Assembly: GCF_000340215.1 (NCBI RefSeq)
Contig: NW_006921549.1
Coordinates: forward strand, 504,001-568,000
DNA from: Pseudocercospora fijiensis CIRAD86
Lineage: Eukaryota; Ascomycota; Dothideomycetes; Mycosphaerellales; Mycosphaerellaceae
Direction: 5' to 3'
Length of the DNA stretch: 64,000 nucleotides
Below the pieces are notes generated by a model. That model worked only from the letters and a program-made list of their open reading frames with translations, was not told the origin of the DNA and did no database searches. Below, piece by piece: positions 36,401 to 47,061 of this stretch. Made by a program: the position numbers and the translations under genes. The first letter of the stretch is position 1. Each line of letters opens with the position of its first letter.

Positions 36401-36899
36401 AGGCAGATGATAGAAAGACCCACGTCCTCTTCCGGCAGCAATGTCGTTGGGTGAGATGATAGTTTCGACCACAGCTCTGAGCCCTACGTGCTGGAACCTC
36501 TTTCTTATAACAGACGACCTACTGGAAGTCTACTGTGCTTCACTTCCGGCTGCCGCCATAGCTTATAATGCCAATATGCTCACCTTTTCCCAGCTCTTCC
36601 ATTACATCCCGAGAACACCGAACGAGCTCGACTGGAGAGCTGAATAGCGGCGAGCGAGTGAATGATCAATCCACGTATAACGGCGAAGACTACCGGGAAG
36701 AGAAGCGAATCTTGCTAGCCGCGCCGCGCGCGCCGCGGAGAGGGAGGCACCGTACAAGAAGTGCAATGCAAGGTGCAACAGTGTTGGTACACTATGCAGA
36801 TGCGGCGTATTTGGCGCGCAAAAAGAGGAAGCATGTATCGGAAAGTGTGCTGATGAAAAGTCGAGAAACTTGAAGCTCCGCCAGGTATTCTTGGCATGG
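33401..36899. other. Heavily eroded region, no firm gene
   Basis: Composition is intermediate between the RIP-hit elements and the gene island. Short coding-like patches occur on the minus strand (33,661-34,035 and 34,672-34,854) but frames change often and stop codons of all three kinds appear. It is probably an old decayed gene or element. A direct duplication lies at 35,910-36,191. I could not identify a family. Confidence 0.35.
35910..36191. repeat. Direct duplication of ~119 bp (two copies, 163 bp apart)
   Basis: Copy 1 is about 35,910-36,028 and copy 2 about 36,073-36,191. Both start TGACTCCCATCAGCAT and contain GAAGATATTGGCGGCCT near the end, with scattered mismatches. The 44 bp between them are unrelated. 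Confidence 0.9.
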
Positions 36900-39200
36900 C
36901 ATAGGTGGGCTTTTGCCTTTTACCCTTTCACCCTTCCACCACGAACACCACGATAACAAAAGAGTCACGCGCACCGCACCGCACCACACCACACTACACC
37001 GCACCGCACCGCACCGCACCGCACCGCACCGCACCGCTTCAGAGACGAGTACAGCATGCCATGTCACACCGATACGCCCAAGCCAGTCCACCACAGCCTG
37101 CTTGACGACAAGCTGGACCGCTTCGCCCCGACTGTAGCTTGATAGCGCCAGATGTTGACGCCGAGTCAAGCAAAGCGAAGGACGTATGCTGCGGCCGCAA
37201 ACAGCCGCGAAAGGAGGAAGTCGACGCAGCTGCGGCTTGGGCCAAGTGAGGATCAGGAGGATAGCGGCGAAGCTGATGTCAACATGGCCGACTGTCCCAA
37301 TCCATGTGCAGAAAGAGCGCGAGTTGGTCTACTAGCCCTGCGAACTGCGACATCGACACTCTCGCCCGAGGACATCTGCAAAGCCTGAGCTGGTAAAGGC
37401 CGAGCCAGGCGTGTGGAACGGCGTATTAGGGACACAAATGCAACGTCATAGACACTAAGGCAATGTCTGGTTCATCTCAGCTCATTTGCAACCTCTCCGC
37501 AAGCAGGAGCTTCACGTTGCAAGCAGCTGGCCTGGCTTGCCAACCGCGTGCACTAGAATATGAAGAGTTATAACTCCGCGGGAGAGGTTTGAATCGCAGT
37601 CCATCTAGCGACAAGCAGAGGGCTGTGGACGATGTCAAGAGGATGCGATTCTGTGCGATAGAAGAAAGTAGCTCTTCAATTCCACAAGCTATAGAAGCCT
37701 GCATGTCCCTTTGTCCGCCGATTCCAGACTCGAGAAGCCAAGTTCTAGAAGACCAGCATGAGGCTTCAATTTTGCCAGGACACCGGAAGAGTGGCGAGAT
37801 GCAGGAACACAATAACCTCTTACTATAGAAGAGACGGAGTACAAAATCAAAGCTCTGAGTCCAATTGGCCTAAGATTCAAGAGCATGTCAATACCGACGG
37901 AGCCGATATCATAACGATCATGATGGTTGATAATGATCAGTATGCGGTAGGACCACTACCATGAGTCCATTCCTTCGCGATGCTGCTTACCAAAGGTCCA
38001 TTAGAGTGCTGCAGTTCGGCATCAGCCCCGGCCTGTCGATAGGCGCTTTGTCGTCGTTGTCGCATCGAAGTGAAAGCGCTTGTTTCCTCGATCCTGGATT
38101 TCATGCTTTGCAACGACTCAGATGACTGACTTTCATCCACTGCCACACCGATGTGTGAAGACGAGGTATGTTGACGGTAGCAAGGTGTCGTTGTCACAAG
38201 CGTAGGACAGTAGGCCTCAGCCAGCATCCGAGATTGGGATGGAGATTCATTATCCGCAGCTGCAACGCCGATACTTCATTCTGATAGGAGCAGCGGCGAG
38301 TTCTTCTCGCTCTAGATGTTTCGTCGTTCCAGCTACTGTCTGCGCGAGTCGTCTCCGTACTACCAGAGAAGAGAAGAGAGCGTTCGAACTTCGATCTGTG
38401 CACAAGCTTGCTGGGTTGTCGGGTAAGTACGGTAGGGATGGCCTGCTCGCTCGCGGAATCGGGCAAGCTACGTCGTGAACATCCTCATTATCATCATTCA
38501 CGTCAAGCGCTCCAACCAAAGCGTAGCTCAGCATCAGCACTGGAACATCTCAGAAACATGCCCTCTTCCGTCCATTCGCAGAATACAGACCGTAGTGCTG
38601 AGCATGATCGCAGCAGATTGGCTCCTGCTATAGGGAAACCTGAGATTTGCGGCAGCTTGTAGGCCTTGTCATGAAGCAACGTTGGATGAAGCGGCGAGAT
38701 TTCAATGCTCAAGCAATTGATGCGAGTTCTCTATGCCAGTGTCAAGACGAGCCCTTGTAATAGCACAGCACGCTCTTACGGACGAGCAGCCATCTGCTCA
38801 TTTAGAATCCGGCTCGTTTTCTCTGACCACATACGACTACCATAGCAGCTAGGAGCATCGAAGGAGGAGCGGTGTAAGAACAGCCTCCTCTTGAGACATC
38901 AAATGCGCTTTTCCGCTGCCAACCTCCCCCTTCGTCGCTAGCGGCGAGCGGGATTCAGAGCATTCATGCAGGCCGACATACTGCATTTCTTTTGCGAATG
39001 AAGCAATAAGAGTACATCATTCTCCGCCAACCCGATCTATATGGCACGGAAGAAGGCCTGATGATACGCAATGGATTTGGAAGTTGCGTATGCTGAGGGA
39101 GACTTTGCTTTGCCTCTTCACTCCTTTGAGAGCGTCCTTGTTGCCATGCTTCAGCCAGCGAGCAGCTTTGCCGCCTAATGATGTCTGACCAGGCGCGCGG
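36900..39200. other. Unique DNA with short ORFs, no firm gene
   Basis: Ordinary composition and many overlapping short ORFs on both strands. Possible exons exist on the minus strand (38,503-38,712, 38,250-38,540) but no start-intron-stop model could be built. An (ACCGC)n array is at 36,970-37,036. Confidence 0.35.
36970..37036. repeat. (ACCGC)n pentanucleotide array, about 13 units
   Basis: CACCG units with a few ACCAC/ACTAC variants near the start. The variants resemble the ACACC array at 31.4 kb. Confidence 0.93.
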
Positions 39201-39229
39201 ACTGTAAAGCAGCATGGCTCTCTCGGTGA

Positions 39230-40328
39230 TTGCCAGTGATTGCGGATCCCGACACGCCCTCAGTCGTACCGCAGCAGCCAGCAACGACTGCTGTGCCAGT
39301 ACCGCCCTTCGACGCGGCACGCCAATCCATCACCACTGCAGCTGGCCTAGCCACTGGAAATCTCCTGCAAATCTCATCCTTAGAAGTGTCATGTCCCACA
39401 TGGGATGGCAAAATAGCAAGTCTACCAGCCGCTCCTGCAAGGTGAATTCTGGCGAACTGCAGCCTTGCCAAAAGCTCTGCAGAGCTGCTTCGCAAAAAGC
39501 CTTAAGTTACACCCTGGCTACCCCGATTGCCGGACACAGCAGCAACTAGCCAAACAGTCATCTGCTGTCACACCTTTTGCGCCTCTCAAGCGTGGCCGCC
39601 TGCTAGCACCACCGACATCCAAATTCATTGATACTCTTGTGGCACTTTCGTCTCCTAGTATGGATCAACCGGAACCTAGGCGAGGCAAGTCAATCATTCG
39701 GCGTTGTCCTCGGTCATTCAAATTCCTAACAAGCTTCTCAGTTGTAGCCAAACCAGACGAGTTTCAGTATCTCGAAGTGAGGTTTTGGGGTCTCTTCGCT
39801 CTCGAACAGATCTCGGAGATGAGCTCGGACATCCTGCTTTACCTGTTTTCACTGTATGTATTTCCAACTTCCTCCACCAACTCCAGCCCGGCAGATGATG
39901 TGCCTTCCTTGGACAAGGCAGCAACTCGTGTCTTCAATGCGAATGACACGGGCTCACCTGACAATACTCCCAGCTCAGATGGCCAGCAAGACAAGTCCCG
40001 TTGACTTCACAGCATTCCCAGGCCTGGAAAATGTTCCCACTTCCATCATTCAGAACAGCAATCAGGTCAGAGCACTAGTCGCAGAGCCTCAGAGCTAACC
40101 AGATTCTTACACCCCGTCGCAGGATCCTGGTCAAAGTAGCAAATGTTTGCTGCTTACGACACCCAGGACACGCCACCCAGGAAGCGCAGACGCAGCACTG
40201 CCGGGAATCCGCAAGCCAGAGACCGAGTCGCTCGATTGGGATATGGGCAACAACAAATCAAGATGCACACTATTGCGAATGAAGAATCGATGGGGACGAA
40301 TGAATTGAACAACTTTTCAGACGCATAA
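39230..40328 (+). CDS. Candidate multi-exon gene, hypothetical (model incomplete)
   Basis: Three plus-strand coding-like blocks lie in succession: 39,230-39,442 (Pro/Ala-rich, ending A-S-L-P-A-A-P-A), about 39,540-39,850 (containing F-K-F-L-T-S-F-S-V-V and E-V-R-F-W-G-L-F), and about 40,080-40,328 (basic, with P-P-R-K-R-R-R, a possible nuclear signal). A plausible intron lies at about 40,063-40,120 (GTCAGAG to CGCAG), but the first join fails in phase. Treat it as an approximate locus. No family was recognised. It could be a nuclear protein if the third block is right. Confidence 0.3.
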
Positions 40329-40334
40329 TGACGC

Positions 40335-40720
40335 TTGGAACAAAATATCAAAAGCTGCCTCCTAAAAAAAAGCAAAGCAAAGCAGCCGAACGTAGAAGAA
40401 AACCAGCCGCCTGGAGAAAACAGCAAACCAAGCAAAAGTGCCAACCCAAACGTAGATAGAAACGCAAAAAAAGCCAAACCCCCACCCAAAACGCCTCGAA
40501 CACGCTCGCAAAAAAAAAGCAGAAAAGCAAATTGCCACCCAAAACAACACCTCCTTTCTCCTCCTCCTCCTTCCTTCCCTTCCTTCCCACTACACCCTCC
40601 CATCCTTCCGCAGCACATGCTCGCAACGCCAAACATTCAAACCCAAAACCAGGCAAGAACCAAGCAGCAGCAGACTAGTGAAAAAAAAAAACCCCCCCAC
40701 TACCAAAAAGACCCAATCAA
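40335..40720 (+). other. A/C-rich strand-asymmetric tract
   Basis: The plus strand is composed largely of A and C for almost 400 bp, with AAAAAAA and CCCCCCC runs and few T or G except in a TTCC-rich middle. Open frames on both strands here (Lys/Pro-rich on plus, Phe/Gly/Trp-rich on minus) reflect the composition and are not called as genes. Confidence 0.7.
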
Positions 40721-41435
40721 CTGAGTCCCCTACCCAAGGGAGAGAAAAAAGGATCAACGCAGCGCACCCAATCCCTCGCTCTTTAGAGAACAATCAGCTG
40801 CAGACTGATATCAAGTTCTCTAGAAGTGGGGAATGTCTGCTGTCCTGGTCTCTCGACTTGGGTAGTGAATGGGAGGAGGGGGGGGTTCTGTTTTTCACTA
40901 GAGGCGCGGGTATAGATAGAGGAGGATTGAGGTAGGAGGGGAAGAGCGAGAGAGGAAGGGAGGGAGGAGAACTAATAAAGAATATCGTCGTCGGGGCCGG
41001 GGGCATGCATGCTAAGGTAGGGGGATTTTAAGTTATGGTCGAGCTGCGATCCACATGCATGCATGCCAAGCTAAGACTCGAGGCGATAGATACGGAAGGG
41101 CCCGGCCGGAAATAGGAAAAAGTCGGTGAAATTTGCATGAACTTGGTTCTTTCGGAAGAAGGACTGATGACTATCTTGCAAGGCCTGAAGTTCTTCTACA
41201 TTGATATCCGCGGATCCTCGTAGCATGCGCTATATAATGACGACGACGACGTCGCGAAGTGATTGGGTGAGTGTGTATATGTCTGCATGCATTTATGTGG
41301 CGTGACTATTCTCTCATCTTATCTAGACAACGGGCGGGCATATTGAGGCAAGCAAGGTAGTGATCGGAGAGTCATATGCAGAGTTCCGACTAGGGCGCTA
41401 CAACTCGTCCCATGTGCATGTGCTTCGCGAAGCTC
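40721..41435. other. Intergenic region with ATGCATGC palindromes
   Basis: No gene seen. It contains palindromic GCATGC/ATGCATGC words at 41,003-41,012, 41,054-41,066, about 41,223 and 41,284-41,292. It lies downstream of the gene that ends at 41,436, so these may be 3' or distal elements of unknown role. Confidence 0.45.
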
Positions 41436-42687
41436 CTACTCCTCGTCCTCACTCTTCACAGTCCCGGTTTCGGTGTCATCGCCGCTGGCCTCGCCGTTAC
41501 CCACAATCGGGTTTGGCACATTGACGATGAGCTTCTCGAAAGACTCCTGCTGCCTACGAGGGGGAGAGAGTGAACTGTTAGTTGGTCTTTTCAGTATCGT
41601 CCGGTATGGAAACTTACCAGGCGACGTAATCCTTCTCCTCGTCGAAATTCATCGTACAGCCATTCCACTCCCAGCTCTTCTTCGCATGAGCTGGCAGGTC
41701 ATCTAGGTCTGCTTCCTCGGCAGCCATCATCGCCTTCACCATGTACTTGCCCCAGTTCTTGTACGCACGAGCCTGGGCGTCGCGGTTCTTGTCCTTGGCT
41801 GCGAGGGCTCGTGAATCCGCTTCGGTCACCGTGACGGTCTCGTGGCCGTAGTACGCAGCGATCGGGGCCTGGGAAATGGCCGTGCCGGCTCGAAACTGCC
41901 CTGTGAAGGGGTTGCCGGATGATCGGATCTGACCCGTACGGATGAGATGATCGACGACAATCCGAACCAGAGACTTGGTGGAGGTCTGCGCATGAGATCA
42001 GAAATAAGCATCATTTGTTGGCGGTGCACAACAAACAAACGTGATGAGGCGGCGTGAGGGGGAAGAGATGAGACTTACTGGCAAAGCATCGCTGGCAGCG
42101 ACCATAGCCTTCATTCTGCGGCCAAGCTGAGCGTGCAGGTCTTCCAAGTGTCCGCTCTTGAACATGCTCATCTTCAGCTCATCATTTTCCACAAGCTTGA
42201 TGAGAGCCTTCGACACAAGCACACGGTACTGGTCTCCGTCCACCTTCTGCTCCTGGACCAAGCCGGCGGTGCCTGAGGCGCAGAGCAACGTAGTGAGCTC
42301 GCCTGCAACGGATTGGACACATGAAGTGACGATGGACTTGCTGCCGAGACTGGTGACAGCTGTGCCGCCAAGCTTGTGCAGGAACAGATCGAGGAAGACA
42401 GCCAGGGTAGGAGGTGACTTGGCGGCGTATGCGTTCGTAATGGCGTGGGTAATGATAATCTTCTTGAGTTGCTTGGAGTAGTGGATGGGCTTTCCTGGAG
42501 TTCACAGTCAAGATCAGGTGTCGAGCAATTGCATTCATTTGAGAGGCGAAACCACACCATCTTTGAGCTCGGCCGCGGTACGACCAGCAAACACGACGAC
42601 AAACTCATCTACGTCGGAGCTGGAAGAGGAGTCATCGACAGTGAAGGAAGCGTTGTCTCGCGAAGCTTTGCTGTTGCGTGGCGGCAT
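41436..42687 (-). CDS. Hypothetical protein, 343 aa, four exons
   Basis: The model is 42,687-42,558, 42,494-42,079, 41,985-41,618 and 41,553-41,436; introns of 63, 93 and 64 bp all have GT...AG ends and keep the frame. The product starts M-P-P-R-N-S-K with a Ser/Asp-rich leader (S-S-S-S-S-D-V-D-E). A largely alpha-helical-looking, Ala/Leu/Lys-rich body of about 280 residues follows, including K-S-W-E-W-N-G. The tail is acidic and ends S-E-D-E-E. There is no signal peptide or transmembrane run, so it is probably cytosolic or nuclear. I do not recognise the family. The second exon alone is a clean open frame in context, which makes the gene itself quite secure. Confidence 0.85.
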
Positions 42688-43155
42688 GATGGCGACGAAG
42701 CGTGGTTGTCAGTAGATTGGAGTCAAGCGAGTGCTAGGGAGAAAAGAAGGAAAAGAAAGACTGGGCAACGAAAGGTAGAAAACAGGCAATCAACGGGGCA
42801 TGGATACTGGCTCAGGTATTTCGCTGCCAGCAGAGTGCAATGCGCTGCACTGCAGCGGCGTGTAGCAAAGCGAGACTAGCAGCAGATTGCCTCGCACGCT
42901 GCGATCATGTTGAAACGGAAGTTGTAAGGCGGGTTTGATGAATATCATAACAAGCAAGCAGAAGAAAAGAGTTGAAACATCTTGTGGTTGTGTAATCAAA
43001 GAACACAAAGAATCAATCGCTGAATTGAGCAGTGGGCTTCTTTCTTTGACAGTCGCGACCTTTCGCCTACCTTGGCAATGTTCGCACCCGCACCCGCGCC
43101 CCCACTCCCGAGCTCCCGCACTTCCATTCCCATCTTCCTCCACGCACAACTCTCA
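42688..43155. promoter_or_regulatory. Upstream region of the 343-aa gene
   Basis: 468 bp between two minus-strand genes. It includes the probable promoter of the downstream gene and the 3' region of the 88-aa gene. Purine-rich strings occur near 42,740-42,780 (plus strand) but no defined box stands out. Confidence 0.35.
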
Positions 43156-43503
43156 TCAATAATCTCCTTCTGGGAAAAGCCTGGCGTGCATCTCTCGCCA
43201 ACCGTCTACACAGCAAATCAGATCAGTACTCGCTCGCTTGATGCGACGTACAACGCGCCATGAACGCCGGCCGGTGGCGCAACGCTTACCTTGACGACCT
43301 CTGTCGTAAACGGCGGACATCACAATGATACACAGTATCAGAGCGACGATGATGGCCCAGATGGGAAGGGCGATAGGCTTGGACATGAAGCTGGCACGCT
43401 CCGGGCTGTGCTGCGTGGGCGGCGCTGGAGCTGGTGGGTTTGCTAGTGCTGGTGGTGCTGGTGCTGTTGCTGTTGCGCGCGTCTGGCGACGTGTTTGTGG
43501 CAT
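43156..43503 (-). CDS. Small single-pass membrane protein, 88 aa, two exons
   Basis: Exons 43,503-43,290 and 43,205-43,156 flank an 84-bp intron (GTAAGC...TGTGTAG). The N-terminus (about 38 residues) is Pro/Ala/Thr-rich with basic residues. It is followed by one hydrophobic helix (P-I-A-L-P-I-W-A-I-I-V-A-L-I, about residues 44-63) and a short charged tail ending F-P-E-G-D-Y. The intron length is a multiple of three and contains no in-frame stop, so an unspliced 115-residue form is also possible. No family was recognised. It is divergent from the 456-aa gene with 306 bp between the starts. Confidence 0.65.
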   Translation of the reverse strand: MPQTRRQTRATATAPAPPALANPPAPAPPTQHSPERASFMSKPIALPIWAIIVALILCIIVMSAVYDRGRQGKRCATGRRSWRVVRRIKRASTDLICCVDGWREMHARLFPEGDY

Positions 43504-43809
43504 TGTTGCTGGCGATGAAATCTTGATGGTAGCGGTAGTATGAGAATGGTGCTGATAGCAGCATTTGCCTACTTATCTTCCTCCGGCAGCCTTTCGCCAA
43601 AGCTGTCTTGCCTGGTCTCGCCGCGTGTGTTGCCTGCCCGCTGCACCTCCGCAACGACATGCATTCCAGTCAGACCCGCGGTGACAACCACCGCTTCCAG
43701 CCATGTTGTTGACAAAGCCTTGCATTGTAGACAGACGCGCTTTGTCACAAACAACTGTCCATCGCTCGCTCGCTTCTTCTCCCCCTCCTCTTCCCACGCG
43801 TGAACCATC
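43504..43809. promoter_or_regulatory. Shared upstream region of a divergent gene pair
   Basis: 306 bp separate the start codons of the 88-aa membrane protein (-) and the 456-aa protein (+). A CT-rich stretch (43,770-43,800) lies just before the plus start, a common fungal promoter feature. Co-regulation is possible but is only inferred from the layout. Confidence 0.45.
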
Positions 43810-45256
43810 ATGAACGTGCTATGTCTGCTTCGCTTCGCGTTCGGCGCCGCATTTGTCCTCTACATTAACCTCCTGCGCCCATTGGACCGCCCCGTCCAAC
43901 CGATCTGCTACGCCCTTGTGGCATTTGCTCTTCTTCCGGCGGGCTCTTACGATGCGTTGAACGCTCTCCGGATTTCACTGACACATGCGCCGCCGCCGAC
44001 ACCAGAATATTTCGGCTGTGTGACGCCACCATGTACGCCTGCGCAGACGCCGCCGATATCAGAGTCGTTCAACTGTTCGACGCCGCTCAAACACCACGCC
44101 ATGTCTCTGGTCTCCGCTCTGACAACCGAGTGGACCGACTACAGGGCCGAATGTGAGTTCATCCTCACCGTCCGCGCTGCCTATTATCGATCCCATCCTC
44201 CGGTCCCCGATCTCTCCGCATTCTGGTTTTTCAGGCGCGATCAAGTCCCCGAACAGCTGGAATTCATTGACGGCTTCTACGCGAAGGAGCGCGAAAGGTG
44301 GTCTGCGGGTGAAGCTCCGTCCTACGAACAAGACGTGAATGCGCATACCGACTGCCTCCGCCCAGGCAGGTGGAAGTGGTGGATCCAGTTCGCGACAGCC
44401 CCGACAAGGCTGCTCCACTGCTTGGTCTACCTCATCGGGGGAGAAAGGTGGCACGAGCCGGCATACAGATGGCGGGTCGAGAACGAAATTGCCATGAAAC
44501 TTTTGTCGGAAAAGTACAGCAAGCTGTCCGAATCGCTGATCCCACAAGACATGCGGGTCCAGTAAGTGTCGTTCATCTCCGAGCAAGCTGCATCCGGCGC
44601 CTTCCAAAAACACACTGACAGATGTCGGCTTCCATAGGGAGCAGTATTACGAGGGGCTGGAGTCGCAATACCGAGGTCAGATCCGGAAGGTCGCAACAGA
44701 AGGGCGGCAGCGAGCGGGTGGACCGGCTTTTCCTCGCAGGGTCGCCGAACTCCAAACTCGCGCGCTCATCGCACTGGTCTCAATGGCTCACACCGCAGGC
44801 ATACTCGCATGGTCGCAGGAACGGTACCAAACCGTCTCGACGCTTGCCGAGCGCATATCGACTGTGTCTATAATGCAACCCCTCCAATTCCGGACCCCGC
44901 CTACTTTCGATCAGCTGCACAACTTGTCGACGACGATTGCCCGTCTGGACGTCGAGGTGGAGGATGTTCTACGAGAGCCAGCGAACCCAATGGGAACATC
45001 GGTCTACATCGATGGCGCCACGGCTTGGATGCAAGATTACTTTGCCGAATTGGAGTCAAGGCGACATCCTCCCTTCAGCGCTGTCCCACCGCTGGCATGT
45101 TGGGGCAATAAGTATCCGTTTGAGGAATACTTCCACAACGATCCAGATTTGGCTGCCATTGGTGGCAGCAAGAGCAGCAGGAAGCGAAAAGAACCATGGA
45201 GATGGATTTTTGAGGCGGTGTGTGATTGGACTGGAAAGTGGTGTGATGCTGACTGA
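43810..45256 (+). CDS. Hypothetical membrane-anchored or secreted protein, 456 aa, two exons
   Basis: Exons 43,810-44,561 and 44,638-45,256 are joined across a 76-bp intron (GTAAGT...CATAG) in phase 2. The N-terminus has a hydrophobic stretch (M-N-V-L-C-L-L-R-F-A-F-G-A-A-F-V) followed by a second one at about residues 35-46, so it may be a signal anchor or a two-helix hairpin. The body is rich in Trp, Tyr, Arg and Glu, with W-W-I-Q-F and W-R-W-I-F-E patches and a K-S-S-R-K-R-K-E basic string near the C-terminus. Two Cys-containing Pro-rich strings (C-V-T-P-P-C-T-P) lie near residues 70-77. No known domain was recognised. Both exons are long and open, so the gene call is strong. Confidence 0.82.
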
Positions 45257-45483
45257 ATTTCAAACCGCGATCTAATCCAGTACGTAGTGCTACCAAATGA
45301 TTCCATCTCTCTTCGCAACCTCAATCCTTCGCCACGAGCCTATTGGGAGTCGGGAGGAGGTAGACTTGTCACATTTCTCGGAAATGGTTGCTTTGAATTC
45401 TTCATTAACGCTGAAATGTACTGACTGACAATCGTCTGGTAGGATATCTACTGGAAATAGATCGTCCTCTCACGCTGGTGGCA

Positions 45484-47061
45484 TCACGAAGTTCCCGTCT
45501 CCTTGGCACCGAAGCGAAGTCCCTTGAGGTTCTGAGTGAGGTCCCGAACGAGCTCCTGCGATGAGGGCATTCCCGCAATCCTGCCTCCCGACTTCTTGTC
45601 CTCCTTCTTCTTCTTTGGGGCCGAGGAAGAGGGAGCAGGAGAAGAACGGGAGGAGAGCAGGCTGGCTCGAGGTGACTTGGCAGTATGGCTGTTGCCTGGC
45701 TTCCCGCGCTTGCTGTGCTTGTCCTGCGTCTCTTGGTGCTTCTGGGTTTCCTCCTCCTCCTGCCACTCTTGCATTGCTTTGCTCTCCGCTTGTCTCTCCC
45801 GCTCCAAGGCCTGGTCCTCGTCATCCTGCCGCTCTTGCATTGCTTTGCTCCCCGCTTGTCTCCCCAGCTCCAAGGCCTGGTCCTCGTCATCCAGCGCACT
45901 GGCTTGCTCCAGCTTCGCCAGGAGCTCACGATTATTCTTCTTCTCCTGCATTTCGTGCTGCGTCACATGTCCACCCCGTGGCTGTGGCTGTGTCACGCGC
46001 TGGAGCTCCAGTGTCTCGACGGCGTGAATCACTGAGATGTGGGAGGTAAGTATCCATCCAGATGAAAACGAGCTTGGCATGACTTACGTGACAGGTCAGG
46101 CTGCCCGTGATTGGAAGGAAACGATCCAGGAAGCACACCTCCAGGATCACCGCCTCGAGAGTCAGGAGCGGTGTCAAGACCTGCTGCAGTGGAGATTAGA
46201 CAATTCCCAGGCGAAATACGACTCAGAGTAGGGTATGATGATACTTACGATCAGACCCGCCTTCGAAATCCATCAAATCGACAGAAGCGGACGAGGGAAC
46301 CCTAGGGCCATCGGCGGAAACTTGTGCAGCTGCATCAGCACAGGTGATCGTCAGTTCCAAACTTCCCATCATTGTCGGAGAAGCATAGGAAGGATGAGGC
46401 GTAGCACATACCGTTGCTCGTCGAGACCTGTGTCGTGCCACCCATGGCAGAAGAGCCAGAGATGGTCATTCGCTGCTTGGGGCCTGCAAGTGTTGTCGTC
46501 AGTATAACAGATGTCCCGGCTATTCGTGCCATATCCAGATGTAGCCTTACGTTTGCCCAAGGCTGGCTTCAAGTCCATTGGATCCCAGTACTTCAAGCTC
46601 TCTTTAGTATGGTACCCCTTATCAAAGTCCTCCTCCCACTTCTGCCCGTACTTCTCCAACGCATTGCTCAGCGCACTCTTGCGCTGTTCGAATTCTTGAG
46701 TCGTGAGCACTACCTTGGAAGGATAGACCTCCGCAATCACCTCAGCCATAACGGCGTCGTCTGCATGGCACACTTCTTTGACAGGGACTCCATGGTCGCG
46801 GCACCAGACAACGAGACGGGCCTTCTGCCAGTTCCAGTGGTAAGGGGATCGTTTTTCGCTTGCCACTTCGCGGATTGTGCGCTTGTTGTCATCAAAGCTC
46901 GTCGGCCCTGCGGTCTGGGAGACACGAAATGATCAGAATCAGCATACATGTCATTATTTCTCCGCAACTGTAAGCGAGGCGGGAGGATCGCCTACCTTTT
47001 CAACTTCGAGGTATCCAGCCTTTTCAGCGAAGGCCATGGCCTCCTCCTGGGTGAAGGCCAT
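45484..47061 (-). CDS. Hypothetical coiled-coil protein, 408 aa, six exons
   Basis: Exons: 47,061-46,996, 46,914-46,551, 46,483-46,412, 46,329-46,249, 46,183-46,088, 46,031-45,484. All five introns (81, 67, 82, 65, 56 bp) have GT...CAG ends and keep the frame; four share phase 1. The N-terminal ~145 residues look like a folded domain (Y-H-W-N-W-Q-K-A-R, W-C-R-D-H-G-V, L-K-Y-W-D-P-M). A low-complexity linker rich in Ser/Gly/Pro follows. The last exon encodes a Gln/Glu-rich coiled coil with a 22-residue duplication, then a Lys/Ser-rich tail (K-K-K-K-E-D-K-K). It is probably intracellular. No family was recognised. Confidence 0.85.
45760..45891 (-). repeat. 66-bp tandem duplication inside the 408-aa gene
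   Basis: Two in-frame units (45,760-45,825 and 45,826-45,891) each encode 22 residues beginning D-D-E-D-Q-A-L-E and ending M-Q-E-x-x-Q. The unit is a multiple of a coiled-coil heptad plus one residue. The copies differ at only a few bases, so it is a recent expansion. Confidence 0.95.

Noticed and set aside
36792..37169. Minus-strand 125-codon ORF across the ACCGC array
   Set aside because: Repeat-derived composition, with no recognisable domain or splice context.
40154..40793. Long minus-strand ORFs rich in Phe, Gly and Trp, and a plus-strand Lys/Pro-rich ORF
   Set aside because: They mirror the A/C-rich tract. Open frames on both strands arise from skewed composition.
44059..44613. Minus-strand 184-codon ORF
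   Set aside because: Antisense to the first exon of the 456-aa gene, which has a start, a good intron and a continuing frame.
45536..46049. Plus-strand ORFs of 163 and 162 codons
   Set aside because: Antisense to the last exon of the 408-aa gene; Ser/Cys/Leu-rich mirror of the Glu/Gln-rich coiled coil.
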